64,000 nucleotides of DNA. It comes from Deinococcus aerophilus (GTDB taxonomy: Bacteria; Deinococcota; Deinococci; Deinococcales; Deinococcaceae). The stretch is taken from positions 62,001 through 126,000 of the forward strand of contig NZ_BMOM01000001.1 in assembly GCF_014647075.1 (NCBI RefSeq), given 5' to 3'. Position numbers and translations under genes: made by a program. Numbering within the stretch: the stretch's first letter is position 1; each line of letters starts with the position of its first letter. The notes under the pieces were generated by a model. It ran no database searches. It saw nothing but the letters and a program-made list of their open reading frames with translations, and had not been told where the DNA came from. Positions 40,441 to 52,502 of the stretch are shown piece by piece.

Positions 40441-43400
40441 ATGACCGTCTGTGCAGGTGCGCCCGCTGGAGTGGCCGGGAGGGGCATGCTGTTTGACCTG
40501 CCGCTTCATCCGGAGCACCCGGACCCCCTGACCGGTCTGCCGACGCGCCAGGAGTTGGGTGCCCATCTGCTCGCCTTATGCGGGCAGGGGCAGGGCAGCC
40601 TGCTGTTGTGTGATCTGGACTATCTCAAACTGATCAACGACACGCTGGGACATCCGGCGGGTGACGCGGCGCTGCGGGACCTAGCGGCCACCCTGCGCGG
40701 TGGGCTACAGCCCGGTTGGCAGGCCTACCGGCTGGGCGGCGACGAGTTTGCCGTGGTGGCCCCGGTGGAGGCCGCCGGGTTGCAGGCCTGGGCCGGTGGG
40801 GTGCTGGCTGGGCTGGCGGCGCGGCCCGGGCAGCCTCTGCAGATCAGCGCCGGGGTGGCCGGAGTGTGCGCGCTGAGCACGCCCGCCGGTCTGCTGGCAC
40901 AGGCAGACCGGCGGCTGTACGCCGCCAAGCGGCGGGGGCGGGGACGTGTGGTGGGGGACGACGGACCTTCGCCCCCGGCCGACCACGGCCAGCGTCTGCT
41001 GGAACGTGACGAGGAGCTGGCCCAGCTCACCGCGCGTCTGCGGGCGGCCCTGGCCGAACCTCAGGGCGGGACGGGAGAGACGCTGGAAATCCGGGCGTTG
41101 CCCGGCGGCGGCCTGAGTGCCTTTCTGGTCGTGGCCGATCGCACGGCGCGGCTGCTGGGTTACCGGACGCTGCGGCTGCGCGGCGGCGAGGGCCGTCAGC
41201 TGCGGCAGTACGGTGCCTGGGCGACGGCCACCCTGAACGGCGTGCCCCTGCGCGGACCGCCCGGCGTCCTACCGGCCTCGGACCGGCCGCTGGCCCTGCT
41301 GTTTGACCGTCCCGAGGACTTCGATCCGCACACCCTGGAAGCCCTGGGTGCGCTGCGCTCGGAGGCCCGGCTGTGCATCAATGGCAGCACCCTGGCGGGA
41401 AGCAAGGGGGACCGCGAGGGGATGGGGCCGTCCTTTATCTGGCTGCCGCCGCTGAGCGAGGGCGCGGTCGGTGCGGTGGCCGGGATGCTGGGCGGTGTTC
41501 CGCTCGCCGGGCCGGTGCAGGCCTGGCTGGCGTGGCGTTCCGGCGGCGCCCCCGCCGAGGTAGAGCGCTGGCTGGGGGCCCTGAAACTGGAGGCCGGGCT
41601 GCGCGGCGAGGACCCACAGCGGCTGACGGCAAGCTGGCCGCAGCGGGCCACGCCGGACCACCGCGCCCCCGAGCCCGGCTGGCAGTGGAGCGTGTCGCAG
41701 CACCTCAACCGCCCGCCCCACTGGGAGCGGCCCTACCTGTGGGGGCGCAGCGCCGGAATGCGGGCGGCGGCGGACGCCCTGCAGCGCGCGGAGCCGGTCG
41801 TACTCACGGGCCCGGCCGGGCGGGGGCGTACCCGGCTGGCCGAACAGCTGCTCATGGAGTGCGGCCCGGGTTATCCCGGAGGGGCCCGGGTCGTTCCCCT
41901 GGCCGGCACCAGCAGCGCCGGAGAACTGCTGAGTCGTCTGGCGCAGGCGCTGCTGGGACAGCCGGCCGACCTGGGCGGCCTGGACAGCCTGGGGCGCGTG
42001 CTGGCACGGCGGCCCACCCTGCTGCTGCTCGACGATCTGTCGCCCGGGGTGGGCACCGGGACGCTGGAACAGCTGCTGAGCTTTGCGCCGGCCACCCGCC
42101 TGATCATCACCGCTCCGCACGCGTTGGGCCTGCGCCGCGAAGTGGTGCTCCCCGTGCCGTTGCTGCACGAGGCCACCGTGCGGGCCAGCCTGCAGCAGGT
42201 GGCGTCGCCTGGCGCGCTGACCGAGCGAGCACTGGCCTGGACCGGTGGAGAGCCGGCGCGGCTGCAAGACGTCCTGCGGATGCTGATCATCGACGCCTCG
42301 GGCGGGTTGCTGGGAGACCTGCTGGCAGGCCCCAGTCCGCACGGTGGCCTGCCGCTGGGTCTCGCCGAGCGGCAGGCCCTGGCGGCGCTGGGGCTGTTCG
42401 GCGACGTGTTCAGTCTGCCGTGGGGCCAGGCGGTGACCGGGGCCTCCCCGCTGATGCTCTCGGCGCTGCGCGAACACGGGTATCTGGTGTCGGTTGGAAA
42501 CGGCCTGTACCGCCTGGCCGGGGGCCTGGGCATGGGAAAGGTCCTGGCCCCCGGGCCCTCCGCGGCGTGGCTGCGCCAGGCCCGACGCCGCGCCCTGCAG
42601 GAGGTGCGCCGCACCCTCGACGACTCCACCGCCCCCGACCGCCGCACGTGGCTGGAGCGCCTGGACGCCGCCTATGTTCCGCTGCGCTCACTGCTGACCG
42701 GCCTGCTGCGCCACGGGCTGCCGAACCACGGCCCGGAAGCGGGCCTGATTGACGCGGTGGTCGCTCTGAGCCGTTACCGCATCTCGCGCACCTACTTTCT
42801 GGATGCCCGCGCCGATCTGGAGCAGCTGCTGTCCCAGACCAGTCCGGCGCATGGGGCCGCACAAACCGGGGTGCTGCGCGGCGTCCGGCTGGCCGAGGTC
42901 CGCCTCGCCCTGGCCCAGACTCTGCAGCACCTCGGGGAGTACGCGCCCGCCACGGCCCTGACCGGCGCGGTGGGGACTGAGCGGCAGCTGCCGGTGGCGT
43001 ATCGGGCCCGCGCCCTGCTCATCGAGGCCCGCATCCTGCACCGCCGCAGCGAGTACCCGCTGGCCCGCGCCACCTACCACCACGCGCAGGCGCTGCTGGT
43101 CCGGACCCGCACGGCGCGGCGCGCGCCGGAGCTGCTCGCGCAGGCCCTGGGTGGGCAGGCCCGCAGCCTGATCTATCTGGATGATCTGCCCGAGGCCCGC
43201 CGCCTGATCGCCGGAGCGCTGGAGACGCTGGGGCCAGACCGCGACCCCCTGCTGCGCGCCTTTTTACTGAACACCGCCGGCCTGATCGAGACCGAGGACC
43301 GGCAGCTGGAAACGGCCGAGACCCACCTGAACGCCTCGCTGCAGCTGTACGAGGCTCACGGCGACCGCGAGGGTCTGATCCTGAACCGCATGGGGCTGAC

Positions 43401-43779
43401 CTGGGTGCGGCTGCTGCGCGGGGACGGCGAGGGCAGCGCCGCGCTGGGCCGGGTGCTGCTGCGCGAGGCCCAGGACGCTGCACAGATCTGGGAGATCGCC
43501 AACATTCTGCTGAATCTGGGCCACGCCGAGCGGGTGCGGGGGCGCAGCGCCGAGGCCCGCCGGCACTACCAGCACGCCGAGGAACTCGTGAGCGAGGAGG
43601 ATGCGCCCTCGCTGCATGCCGAACGGCTGGGCGGCTTGGCATGGTGCGCCCATGATGAGGGCAACCTCGACGAGGCCCGGCATCTGCTGGCCCAGGCGCT
43701 GGCCCACCCGGGGGCAAACGCTGAGGTCCGGCACTTCTTTGCCCCGCTGCAGGCGGCGCTGAACGGGTCCGGTTCCTGA
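40441..43779 (+). CDS. GGDEF - P-loop NTPase - TPR multidomain protein
   Basis: 1,112 residues. Residues about 27-170 form a complete GGDEF domain: DPLTGLPTRQEL, CDLDYLKLINDTLGHPAGD, and GGDEF itself at 99-103, so c-di-GMP synthesis is plausible; no RxxD inhibition site precedes it. A short coil (182-205) and an unassigned region lead to a STAND/AAA-like NTPase with Walker A GPAGRGRT (457-464; Arg463 where Lys is expected) and Walker B LLLLDDLS (531-532). From about 770 to the end run TPR-like helical repeats with alternating Ala/Leu/Tyr pattern. No signal peptide or membrane helix. The start could be ATG 40486. The combination resembles a SARP/LuxR-type regulator whose DNA-binding end is replaced by GGDEF. 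Confidence 0.8.
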   Translation: MTVCAGAPAGVAGRGMLFDLPLHPEHPDPLTGLPTRQELGAHLLALCGQGQGSLLLCDLDYLKLINDTLGHPAGDAALRDLAATLRGGLQPGWQAYRLGGDEFAVVAPVEAAGLQAWAGGVLAGLAARPGQPLQISAGVAGVCALSTPAGLLAQADRRLYAAKRRGRGRVVGDDGPSPPADHGQRLLERDEELAQLTARLRAALAEPQGGTGETLEIRALPGGGLSAFLVVADRTARLLGYRTLRLRGGEGRQLRQYGAWATATLNGVPLRGPPGVLPASDRPLALLFDRPEDFDPHTLEALGALRSEARLCINGSTLAGSKGDREGMGPSFIWLPPLSEGAVGAVAGMLGGVPLAGPVQAWLAWRSGGAPAEVERWLGALKLEAGLRGEDPQRLTASWPQRATPDHRAPEPGWQWSVSQHLNRPPHWERPYLWGRSAGMRAAADALQRAEPVVLTGPAGRGRTRLAEQLLMECGPGYPGGARVVPLAGTSSAGELLSRLAQALLGQPADLGGLDSLGRVLARRPTLLLLDDLSPGVGTGTLEQLLSFAPATRLIITAPHALGLRREVVLPVPLLHEATVRASLQQVASPGALTERALAWTGGEPARLQDVLRMLIIDASGGLLGDLLAGPSPHGGLPLGLAERQALAALGLFGDVFSLPWGQAVTGASPLMLSALREHGYLVSVGNGLYRLAGGLGMGKVLAPGPSAAWLRQARRRALQEVRRTLDDSTAPDRRTWLERLDAAYVPLRSLLTGLLRHGLPNHGPEAGLIDAVVALSRYRISRTYFLDARADLEQLLSQTSPAHGAAQTGVLRGVRLAEVRLALAQTLQHLGEYAPATALTGAVGTERQLPVAYRARALLIEARILHRRSEYPLARATYHHAQALLVRTRTARRAPELLAQALGGQARSLIYLDDLPEARRLIAGALETLGPDRDPLLRAFLLNTAGLIETEDRQLETAETHLNASLQLYEAHGDREGLILNRMGLTWVRLLRGDGEGSAALGRVLLREAQDAAQIWEIANILLNLGHAERVRGRSAEARRHYQHAEELVSEEDAPSLHAERLGGLAWCAHDEGNLDEARHLLAQALAHPGANAEVRHFFAPLQAALNGSGS

Positions 43780-43868
43780 CCCGGCCCGCCCGGAGGGGCG
43801 GACAAAGCCAAAGCAGCGGTCAACGTCCCGCTCACCCCCCGGCCGTGGGCGGACGCGACAGTGGGACC

Positions 43869-44207
43869 ATGACACAGCAAAGCAGCGGGCAGCAGTACAA
43901 GGTCAGCCGCAGTGAAACCCGCCACGGCGAGAACGGTGAGCACCACCTGGTCGGCGGGCAAAAGGGCAGCATGCGCCTGTGGCACAAGGAGCAGCCCAGC
44001 GACACTGCAGACAAGCAGCCTCACGCCAACGACTACGAAACGCTGGGGTACGTCATCAGCGGCAAGGTCGAGCTGACGCTGGACGGCCAGACCCTGACCC
44101 TGGGCGAGGGCGACAGCTACTGCGTGCCGCAGGGCATGTCCCACACCTACCGGGTGCTGGAAACACTGACTGCCGTGGAAGTGACCACGCCCGCGCAGTC
44201 GTCCTGA
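43869..44207 (+). CDS. Small cupin domain protein
   Basis: 112 residues, single cupin. Motif 1 is ETLGYVISGKVELTLDGQ and motif 2 GDSYCVPQGMSHTYRVLE; the first-motif histidines are partly lacking (HANDYE upstream supplies one), so metal binding is uncertain. Such proteins are often sugar-binding, dioxygenase-like or stress proteins. ATG 43869 is the first plausible start; the upstream sequence offers GACAGT 6 nt before it. Function unknown. Confidence 0.8.
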   Translation: MTQQSSGQQYKVSRSETRHGENGEHHLVGGQKGSMRLWHKEQPSDTADKQPHANDYETLGYVISGKVELTLDGQTLTLGEGDSYCVPQGMSHTYRVLETLTAVEVTTPAQSS

Positions 44208-44240
44208 AGTTTACCCGGCTGAAAACAGAAACGCCCTGCC

Positions 44241-44264
44241 CGGAACCGGGTGGGGCATTTTAAA
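44241..44264 (+). terminator. Intrinsic terminator after cupin gene
   Basis: GCCCTGCCCGG pairs with CCGGGTGGGGC around AA, followed by ATTTTA. Confidence 0.8.
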
Positions 44265-44419
44265 GCGCGGAAAGGGCTGCAGGCAGATTCTAACCGCGAT
44301 CCCATCCCTTATGCCAGAAGGGTGGAAGCACGCAGGGGGCGACCGGTGCCGACTGCACGGCGCCCTGAGGGTTCAGGACGCCGGTGAACGCTGTGGGCGC
44401 AGCCCGCTGTGGAGCAACG

Positions 44420-45727
44420 TCAGGCCGCCTGTGCTGTAGAGGTTCTGGCCGCCTCCCGATCAGTGGCCTTCGAAGCCAGAACCGGGCGGCAAACCGCAGC
44501 AAGGCTGGCCAGAGCGAAGATCAGCATCGCGGTACCCGGAATGGCCGTGGCATGCGAGTCATAGAGGCCGACAAACAAGAGGACAGGAAGGGCCGTCCAC
44601 CACACCAGTTGTGCGGGTGTGGAACGCCGATGCATCAGGGGCAGGCCCAGGGTCAGAAAGGCGAGGACCAGGCCGGGGAGCCCCAGTTCGGCAAGTAGTT
44701 GCAGGGCGTCGCTGTGGGCGTAATTGACCGCTTTCCGGTCTATGCCTGTTCCGGCTTCGCGTTCACGGGCCCGGTACCGGGGAGCCTCGCTGGAGAGTTG
44801 ACCGATCCCTACACCCGTCAGGGGAGCTTGCTGCCACATTTCGCGCCCATATCGCCAGGTGCCCTGGCGCCCCTCCAGGAATCTTGACCAAGTGTTGTTC
44901 AAGCCTATCTGTTTCTGGTACGCAGAAAACTGCTTCTGGCCCTCCGGTTGCAGGAACAAGAAGGCTCCTGCCAGAACACTGCCACAGGCCAGCACCGTGA
45001 GCACTGTCCCCACCCATTTGCTCTTGGTCCAGATCCATACCAGCAGCGGCAACGCTGTCGCCAGCAGGACGCCTGGAATACTGCTGCTGTCTGTCTTGAG
45101 ATTCAGAACATGCAGCATCACCAGGAACGCCGCCAGAATGAGCGTGTGGATGTGCGGACGCGTGAACAGGATCAGGGAAACAAGAAGTGCCGCAATCGGA
45201 ATAAGGAAGCCGCTGAAGTGACTTGGGTTGAAGTAGGGTCCGGTCACCATACCCGGTCCAATGTTGGGGGGATATGTAAAGAACGGCACCACTACTCCCA
45301 GCGTTTGCAGGTAGGCGAGAGCAAGAGCCGTTGCCCCTGTTAAAGCCATGACGCCCAGCACCACTGCCTGTTTGCCCCGTGTGGTGGCGAGAAGATGGAG
45401 ACATATGGCCGTTCCAATAATGGCAGTCCATGCCCCTGCCCACAGAAGGGCCTCCCATCTGTAAGGGGCCCAGCCTGTGCTGGCCCATATCCAGCCAAGA
45501 AATGCAAGCGCTGCTGCCAGCCACCACGGGTTGGAGACATGAACCCTACCCCGAACAGCTGCGGCCATCAGGAAAACGGCGCAGGTGAGACCGCCCAGCA
45601 GGATCAGACCATCCAGCCCCCAGCCAAAGGTGCTTCCCTGCGCCAGAGGACCCCACATCAGGGTCAGGCACGCCAGGACGAGAGCCAGCCATTCAAGAAT
45701 CAAAACCACTCGCGGTCGTAAAGTCAT
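44420..45727 (-). CDS. O-antigen ligase / polymerase-like membrane protein (Wzy_C family)
   Basis: 435 residues with roughly 11 membrane helices and one large loop (about residues 250-320) holding the Wzy_C-type segment TWRYGREMWQQAPLTGVGIGQ and YAHSDALQLLAELGLPGLVLA, where the conserved His follows. Such enzymes move a lipid-linked glycan to lipid A, a protein or another glycan. Deinococcus lacks classical LPS, so a surface glycan or pilin glycosylation is more likely (inference). ATG 45727 overlaps the upstream stop by 4 nt. Base composition is clearly lower in GC than most of the window. Confidence 0.8.
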   Translation of the reverse strand: MTLRPRVVLILEWLALVLACLTLMWGPLAQGSTFGWGLDGLILLGGLTCAVFLMAAAVRGRVHVSNPWWLAAALAFLGWIWASTGWAPYRWEALLWAGAWTAIIGTAICLHLLATTRGKQAVVLGVMALTGATALALAYLQTLGVVVPFFTYPPNIGPGMVTGPYFNPSHFSGFLIPIAALLVSLILFTRPHIHTLILAAFLVMLHVLNLKTDSSSIPGVLLATALPLLVWIWTKSKWVGTVLTVLACGSVLAGAFLFLQPEGQKQFSAYQKQIGLNNTWSRFLEGRQGTWRYGREMWQQAPLTGVGIGQLSSEAPRYRAREREAGTGIDRKAVNYAHSDALQLLAELGLPGLVLAFLTLGLPLMHRRSTPAQLVWWTALPVLLFVGLYDSHATAIPGTAMLIFALASLAAVCRPVLASKATDREAARTSTAQAA

Positions 45728-46287
45728 GGCTGGCTCCGTAAACGGTTCAAAGCGCTCTCGCATTCGCGCACGGCGTCAATGGCCCAGCACCGCCCGTAGG
45801 CTTCGGAAGCCTGTTTGGGCTGGTTGTGTGCCTCAAGATAACGGGCGCGTTCCAGCCAGTACCCGGCATTGTTCGGATCAAGGTTCAAAGCAGGGCCAAG
45901 GAGGGCCAGGGCGCGGTCGTACTGTTCCTTGAACGCATACATCCGGGCATGCTCGAAGTGGGGCACAGACCAGTGAGGACTCAGAGCGGCGGCACGGGCA
46001 AAAGCGGCGTCTGCTTCCTCTTGCAACATCTGGGTGTCACGAAAGAACCACAGGCTACGGGCGCTCTGGGCGACGGCCAGCTGCACTTTTGCATCGTGGG
46101 GGCTGATCCCGGCGGCCATGCGCTGGTATGCGAGGGCTTCATCGAAACGGGCCAGTTGCAGGCTGTCTTTGGACAGTTGCAAAAGCTGTGCAGCGCGGAG
46201 ATCACGAACAGCTGTCGTCATGGGAACAGCCAGGAAGATGATGAAAACGGCAGCAAGATACCACGGAAATTTAGAAGTTCGGTTCAT
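45724..46287 (-). CDS. TPR protein with N-terminal membrane anchor
   Basis: 187 residues. MNRTSKFPWYLAAVFIIFLAVPMTTAV is one membrane helix or uncleaved signal; then about three TPR motifs, such as RFDEALAYQRMAAGISP, HARMYAFKEQYDRALALLGPALNLDPN and LERARYLEAHNQPKQASEAYGR. It probably sits outside the membrane as a scaffold for the ligase-like protein encoded next, with which it is translationally coupled (ATGA). Many O-antigen-ligase proteins carry a C-terminal TPR part; here it is a separate gene. The start 46287 lacks a strong ribosome binding site. Confidence 0.75.
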   Translation of the reverse strand: MNRTSKFPWYLAAVFIIFLAVPMTTAVRDLRAAQLLQLSKDSLQLARFDEALAYQRMAAGISPHDAKVQLAVAQSARSLWFFRDTQMLQEEADAAFARAAALSPHWSVPHFEHARMYAFKEQYDRALALLGPALNLDPNNAGYWLERARYLEAHNQPKQASEAYGRCWAIDAVRECESALNRLRSQP

Positions 46288-46450
46288 GGAAGTTTGGTTT
46301 GTAAAAACAGAGATCCGAAGGCACGTCCAGCCAGAGGCGCCGGAAATTTCCTTCCCTTCAGGATGGGGGACAGGGCGCGGCCTCCCTGGCAACCTCTGGA
46401 ACAGGTTCGCTGCAGGTTGTAGCATTGGGGGTTATCTCAGGGACCGAATG

Positions 46451-46491
46451 ACAGAAGGAGGGTGCATGAGATCCATGCACCCTCCTTCTGT
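46451..46491. repeat. 18-bp perfect inverted repeat with 5-nt loop
   Basis: ACAGAAGGAGGGTGCATG (46451-46468), loop AGATC, and the exact complement (46474-46491). It starts 14 nt after the stop of the minus-strand secreted-protein gene and has no T run on either side, so it may be a rho-aided terminator or stabilising hairpin. Confidence 0.7.
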
Positions 46492-46505
46492 AACCGGCAA
46501 GAGGT

Positions 46506-46973
46506 TTAGTTGCCGCCCCCACGTGGGGTGATGGGCTGCGTGGCCAGCGCCGCAGCTGCATTGGCCAGCGTGGCCAGCTCGGTATTCGCAATCAAGGTAA
46601 TCAGAGATGCCGTGTTTGTTACGGCAATGCTGGGATTCTGACGGATGAGTTCGGCGACGGCTGCATCGGTCAGGGTTTTGCCGGTGGCGGATTCCAGAAC
46701 GGCGCGTGTCAGCAGCACCACGGGTACCGCGGTATTGCCCGCAGCGAACAGTCGAGAGAAGACGTCGGGGGAAATCCGCAGCTTTTCATTGACGACCTTG
46801 TAGGCTGCTGTGTTGACCTTGAGCGCCTTGAGGGCGTCTTCGGTCAGGGCTGGAGTGATGCCTCGTGCGTTGCCCAGTGTAACGATGGCCTGATACCCGG
46901 TCACTTTCGACATGGTCTGAGCGAATACGGTTGAGGACAACAGGAACAGCGCGGTAGTCAGAAACTTCTTCAT
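46506..46973 (-). CDS. Small secreted protein, unknown
   Basis: 155 residues. MKKFLTTALFLLSSTVFAQ is a clear signal peptide. The mature part is Ala/Thr/Val-rich and helical, with no cysteine and no recognised domain (NTAVPVVLLTRAVLESATGKTLTDAAVAEL), ending ITPRGGGN. AAGGAG lies 6 nt before ATG 46973. It belongs to the lower-GC block with the TPR and ligase-like genes but is separated from them by the 18-bp hairpin, so it probably has its own transcript. Confidence 0.7.
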   Translation of the reverse strand: MKKFLTTALFLLSSTVFAQTMSKVTGYQAIVTLGNARGITPALTEDALKALKVNTAAYKVVNEKLRISPDVFSRLFAAGNTAVPVVLLTRAVLESATGKTLTDAAVAELIRQNPSIAVTNTASLITLIANTELATLANAAAALATQPITPRGGGN

Positions 46974-47213
46974 GAAAACTCCTTGAGGATCAGTCACGGG
47001 TGCAACGTCCACCCACAATATCGGTCTCGGCTGTCTGTAACCTTACCATGACCTCGTGCATTCCTAGATAAGGACCATCAGCACCTGACGCTGTGATGCA
47101 AACGGCGTCTCAGAAGCGAAAAGTCAGCAAAAAGGACGGCATCTATAGGATAGGGTAAACAAAGCAACCGCCCTGTTCCTTTCTAAAGTGCTGGGTCACT
47201 GGCAACAACTGAC

Positions 47214-50063
<2,850 letters not shown>

Positions 50064-50298
50064 GGAAGGCTCCTTGAGAATCGGTGGGAAGATCGGGGGA
50101 GGGCACAGACGGGGGACGCGAGAAGGCTCTGGAACAGGACGTCAGGATTGTGGACCATCTTTGTTGGGCCATCGGCCTTTCCGCATGGGAACACCGGCTG
50201 CGGGCCCTCAGCTTTTTGGCCCCTCTTCCGGCAGTGCGGAAGAAAGGGACCGGGGAGGAGGGAAGGGCCGGAGGTTCTGCACGCCCGGCCAGCGGCGC

Positions 50299-50661
<363 letters not shown>

Positions 50662-50739
50662 GCTTGATTCTCCTGTGAAAGGGGGACGGGGACTGTAGGC
50701 CGAGGAACGTGGGACGTGCAGCCGTGGTGTGCGCCGGTG

Positions 50740-51837
50740 TTATGCGCCCCGGTAGAAGGGGAGCTCCACCCGCACCGCCGCGTGCCGTTTGCCGCGCACC
50801 TCGACTTCAAAGGTATCGGCCCCGGCGTGGGCGGCGTCAACGAGCGCCATCGCAATTGGATGGCCCAGCGTGGGGCTGCTGCTGCCGCTGGTGACGTGAC
50901 CGACCTGCACGTCGCCGGCGTACACCGGGTAGCCCTCGCGCATCGGCACGCGCTCCAGCTTCAGTCCGATCAGCTTCTGCGGCGGCGCGGCAGAGATGTG
51001 GGCGCGGCCCAGGTGTTCCTTGTCCTTGACCACCCAGCTGTAGGTGCTGCTCAGCGGGTGGATGGTGTCGCTGAACTCATGGCCGTACAGCGGAAAGCCG
51101 GCTTCCAGCCGCAGGGTGTCGCGGGCACCCAGGCCGGCGGGCGTGATGCCGATGGCGAGCAGCTTGTCCCACAGCGTCTCGGCCTCGCTGGCCTCGACAA
51201 AGACCTCGAAGCCGTCCTCGCCGGTATAGCCGGTGCGGGCCAGCATCACGTCGAAGCCAAAGAGCCGGGCGGCAAAGTAGGCGTTCTTCTTCTTCGCGGC
51301 GAGGTCCGTATCGCTGAACGGCTGCAGCAGTTCGGCCGCCCTCGGCCCCTGCACCGCCAGCAGCGCCCAGCGGTCGGATTCATTGGTCAGCGTCACGTCG
51401 TGACCGGCCGCGTGCTTCTGAAGGTGCGTCCAGTCCTTGTCGATGTTGCTGGCGTTGACCACCATCAGGTACTCGTCTGTGGCGACCATGTAGATGTAGA
51501 TGTCATCCACCAGCCCGCCCGCCTCGCCCGGCAGCCAGTTGTAATGGGCGCGGCCGGGGCGCAGCTTGCCCACATCGTTGGTGGTCACGCTCTGCAGGAA
51601 GGACAGGGCCTCTGGACCGGTGATGCGGAACTCACCCATGTGCGAGACATCGAACACGCCTGCACGGGAGCGCACGGCGTCGTGTTCGGCCTTCACGCCT
51701 GCATACTGCACCGGCATGTCCCAGCCGCCGAAGGGCACCATGCGGGCCCCCGCGCGCAGGTGGGCGGCGTGCAGCGGCGTGCGCTTGAGCGGAGGCTCGG
51801 ACGACGGTGCCGCCGCGGGAGAAGGAGTCTGGGTCAC
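50740..51837 (-). CDS. gcvT: Aminomethyltransferase (glycine cleavage T protein)
   Basis: 365 residues. [35 protein letters not shown] and [11 protein letters not shown] are GcvT signatures, the last two lining the folate site. It releases ammonia and forms methylene-THF. The start is GTG 51837, 6 nt after TACAGT (51849-51844) with no ribosome binding site, so the operon mRNA appears leaderless and there is no room for a glycine riboswitch. An Ala/Pro/Ser-rich N-terminal extension of about 15 residues precedes the conserved part. Confidence 0.95.
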   Translation of the reverse strand: MTQTPSPAAAPSSEPPLKRTPLHAAHLRAGARMVPFGGWDMPVQYAGVKAEHDAVRSRAGVFDVSHMGEFRITGPEALSFLQSVTTNDVGKLRPGRAHYNWLPGEAGGLVDDIYIYMVATDEYLMVVNASNIDKDWTHLQKHAAGHDVTLTNESDRWALLAVQGPRAAELLQPFSDTDLAAKKKNAYFAARLFGFDVMLARTGYTGEDGFEVFVEASEAETLWDKLLAIGITPAGLGARDTLRLEAGFPLYGHEFSDTIHPLSSTYSWVVKDKEHLGRAHISAAPPQKLIGLKLERVPMREGYPVYAGDVQVGHVTSGSSSPTLGHPIAMALVDAAHAGADTFEVEVRGKRHAAVRVELPFYRGA

Positions 51838-51843
51838 ACGAAA

Positions 51844-51849
51844 ACTGTA
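51844..51849 (-). promoter_or_regulatory. -10 box of gcv operon, leaderless type
   Basis: TACAGT on the minus strand, 6 nt before GTG 51837. Confidence 0.6.
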
Positions 51850-51896
51850 GCGGAGCAGGGGGGGGCGTGTCCGGGGGGACCGGACGCGCCGGCGGT

Positions 51897-51902
51897 TACA
51901 CT
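51897..51902 (+). promoter_or_regulatory. -10 box of 2H phosphoesterase gene, leaderless type
   Basis: TACACT lies 6 nt before GTG 51909, deciding that start. Confidence 0.6.
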
Positions 51903-51908
51903 CCGGGG

Positions 51909-52499
51909 GTGGGTCCCTCGTCTCTGCTGGCGCTGCTGCCCCCGCCGGACCTCACGGCGCGCATTCAGGAGTTCCGGGCCGCGCACGCCCTGAGGGACGC
52001 TGCCGCCGTACCACATATCACCGTCAAGCCGCGCAGCGGTCTGGACCCGGATCGGGACTGGCAGGCCCCCCTGCGGGCAGTGGTCGCGGTGCGTCCCCCC
52101 GTGCGCGTCTCGGTGGGCGGCGCGCGGCTGTTCGGCAACGGCAGCGCCGTGTATCTGGAGGTGCGCAGCGCGGAAGCGGTCCGGCTGCACCTGGCCCTGC
52201 TGAACGCACTGAGACCCGCCCGCGTCTTTGGGTACGAGGGGCCAGGGCTGCAACTGCACCTTTCGCTGGCCCTGGCGCAGCGTGGGGTGGAACTGCCGCC
52301 GTTGCTGGCGGCGGCGCGGCGGGAGTTTGCCGATCTGGCCGCGCAGCCCCGGTCCTTCGTGGTCACGGCGGTCACGGTGATGCGCAAATCTGGGCCGGGC
52401 GGCGTGTATCTGCCGGTCGAGGACTGGCCGCTGGGCGCCGGATCACTGGAGGCCGGGTCATTGGGGGGACAGCCGCCGGGGCACAGCACGCCAGAATGA
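51909..52499 (+). CDS. 2'-5' RNA ligase family (2H phosphoesterase) protein
   Basis: 196 residues from GTG. The two H-x-[TS] motifs of the 2H superfamily are present: HIT in [11 protein letters not shown] and HLS in [11 protein letters not shown]. Members open cyclic phosphates or join 2'-5' RNA ends; which applies is unknown. The C-terminal 20 residues are Gly/Ser-rich and probably disordered. The gene is divergent from gcvT and followed after 3 nt by the next gene, so the two are probably one transcript. Confidence 0.85.
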   Translation: MGPSSLLALLPPPDLTARIQEFRAAHALRDAAAVPHITVKPRSGLDPDRDWQAPLRAVVAVRPPVRVSVGGARLFGNGSAVYLEVRSAEAVRLHLALLNALRPARVFGYEGPGLQLHLSLALAQRGVELPPLLAAARREFADLAAQPRSFVVTAVTVMRKSGPGGVYLPVEDWPLGAGSLEAGSLGGQPPGHSTPE

Positions 52500-52502
52500 G
52501 CC

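Noticed and set aside
51838..51908. Glycine riboswitch before gcvT
   Set aside because: Only 71 nt separate the divergent starts and both have -10 boxes within 12 nt of the start codon.
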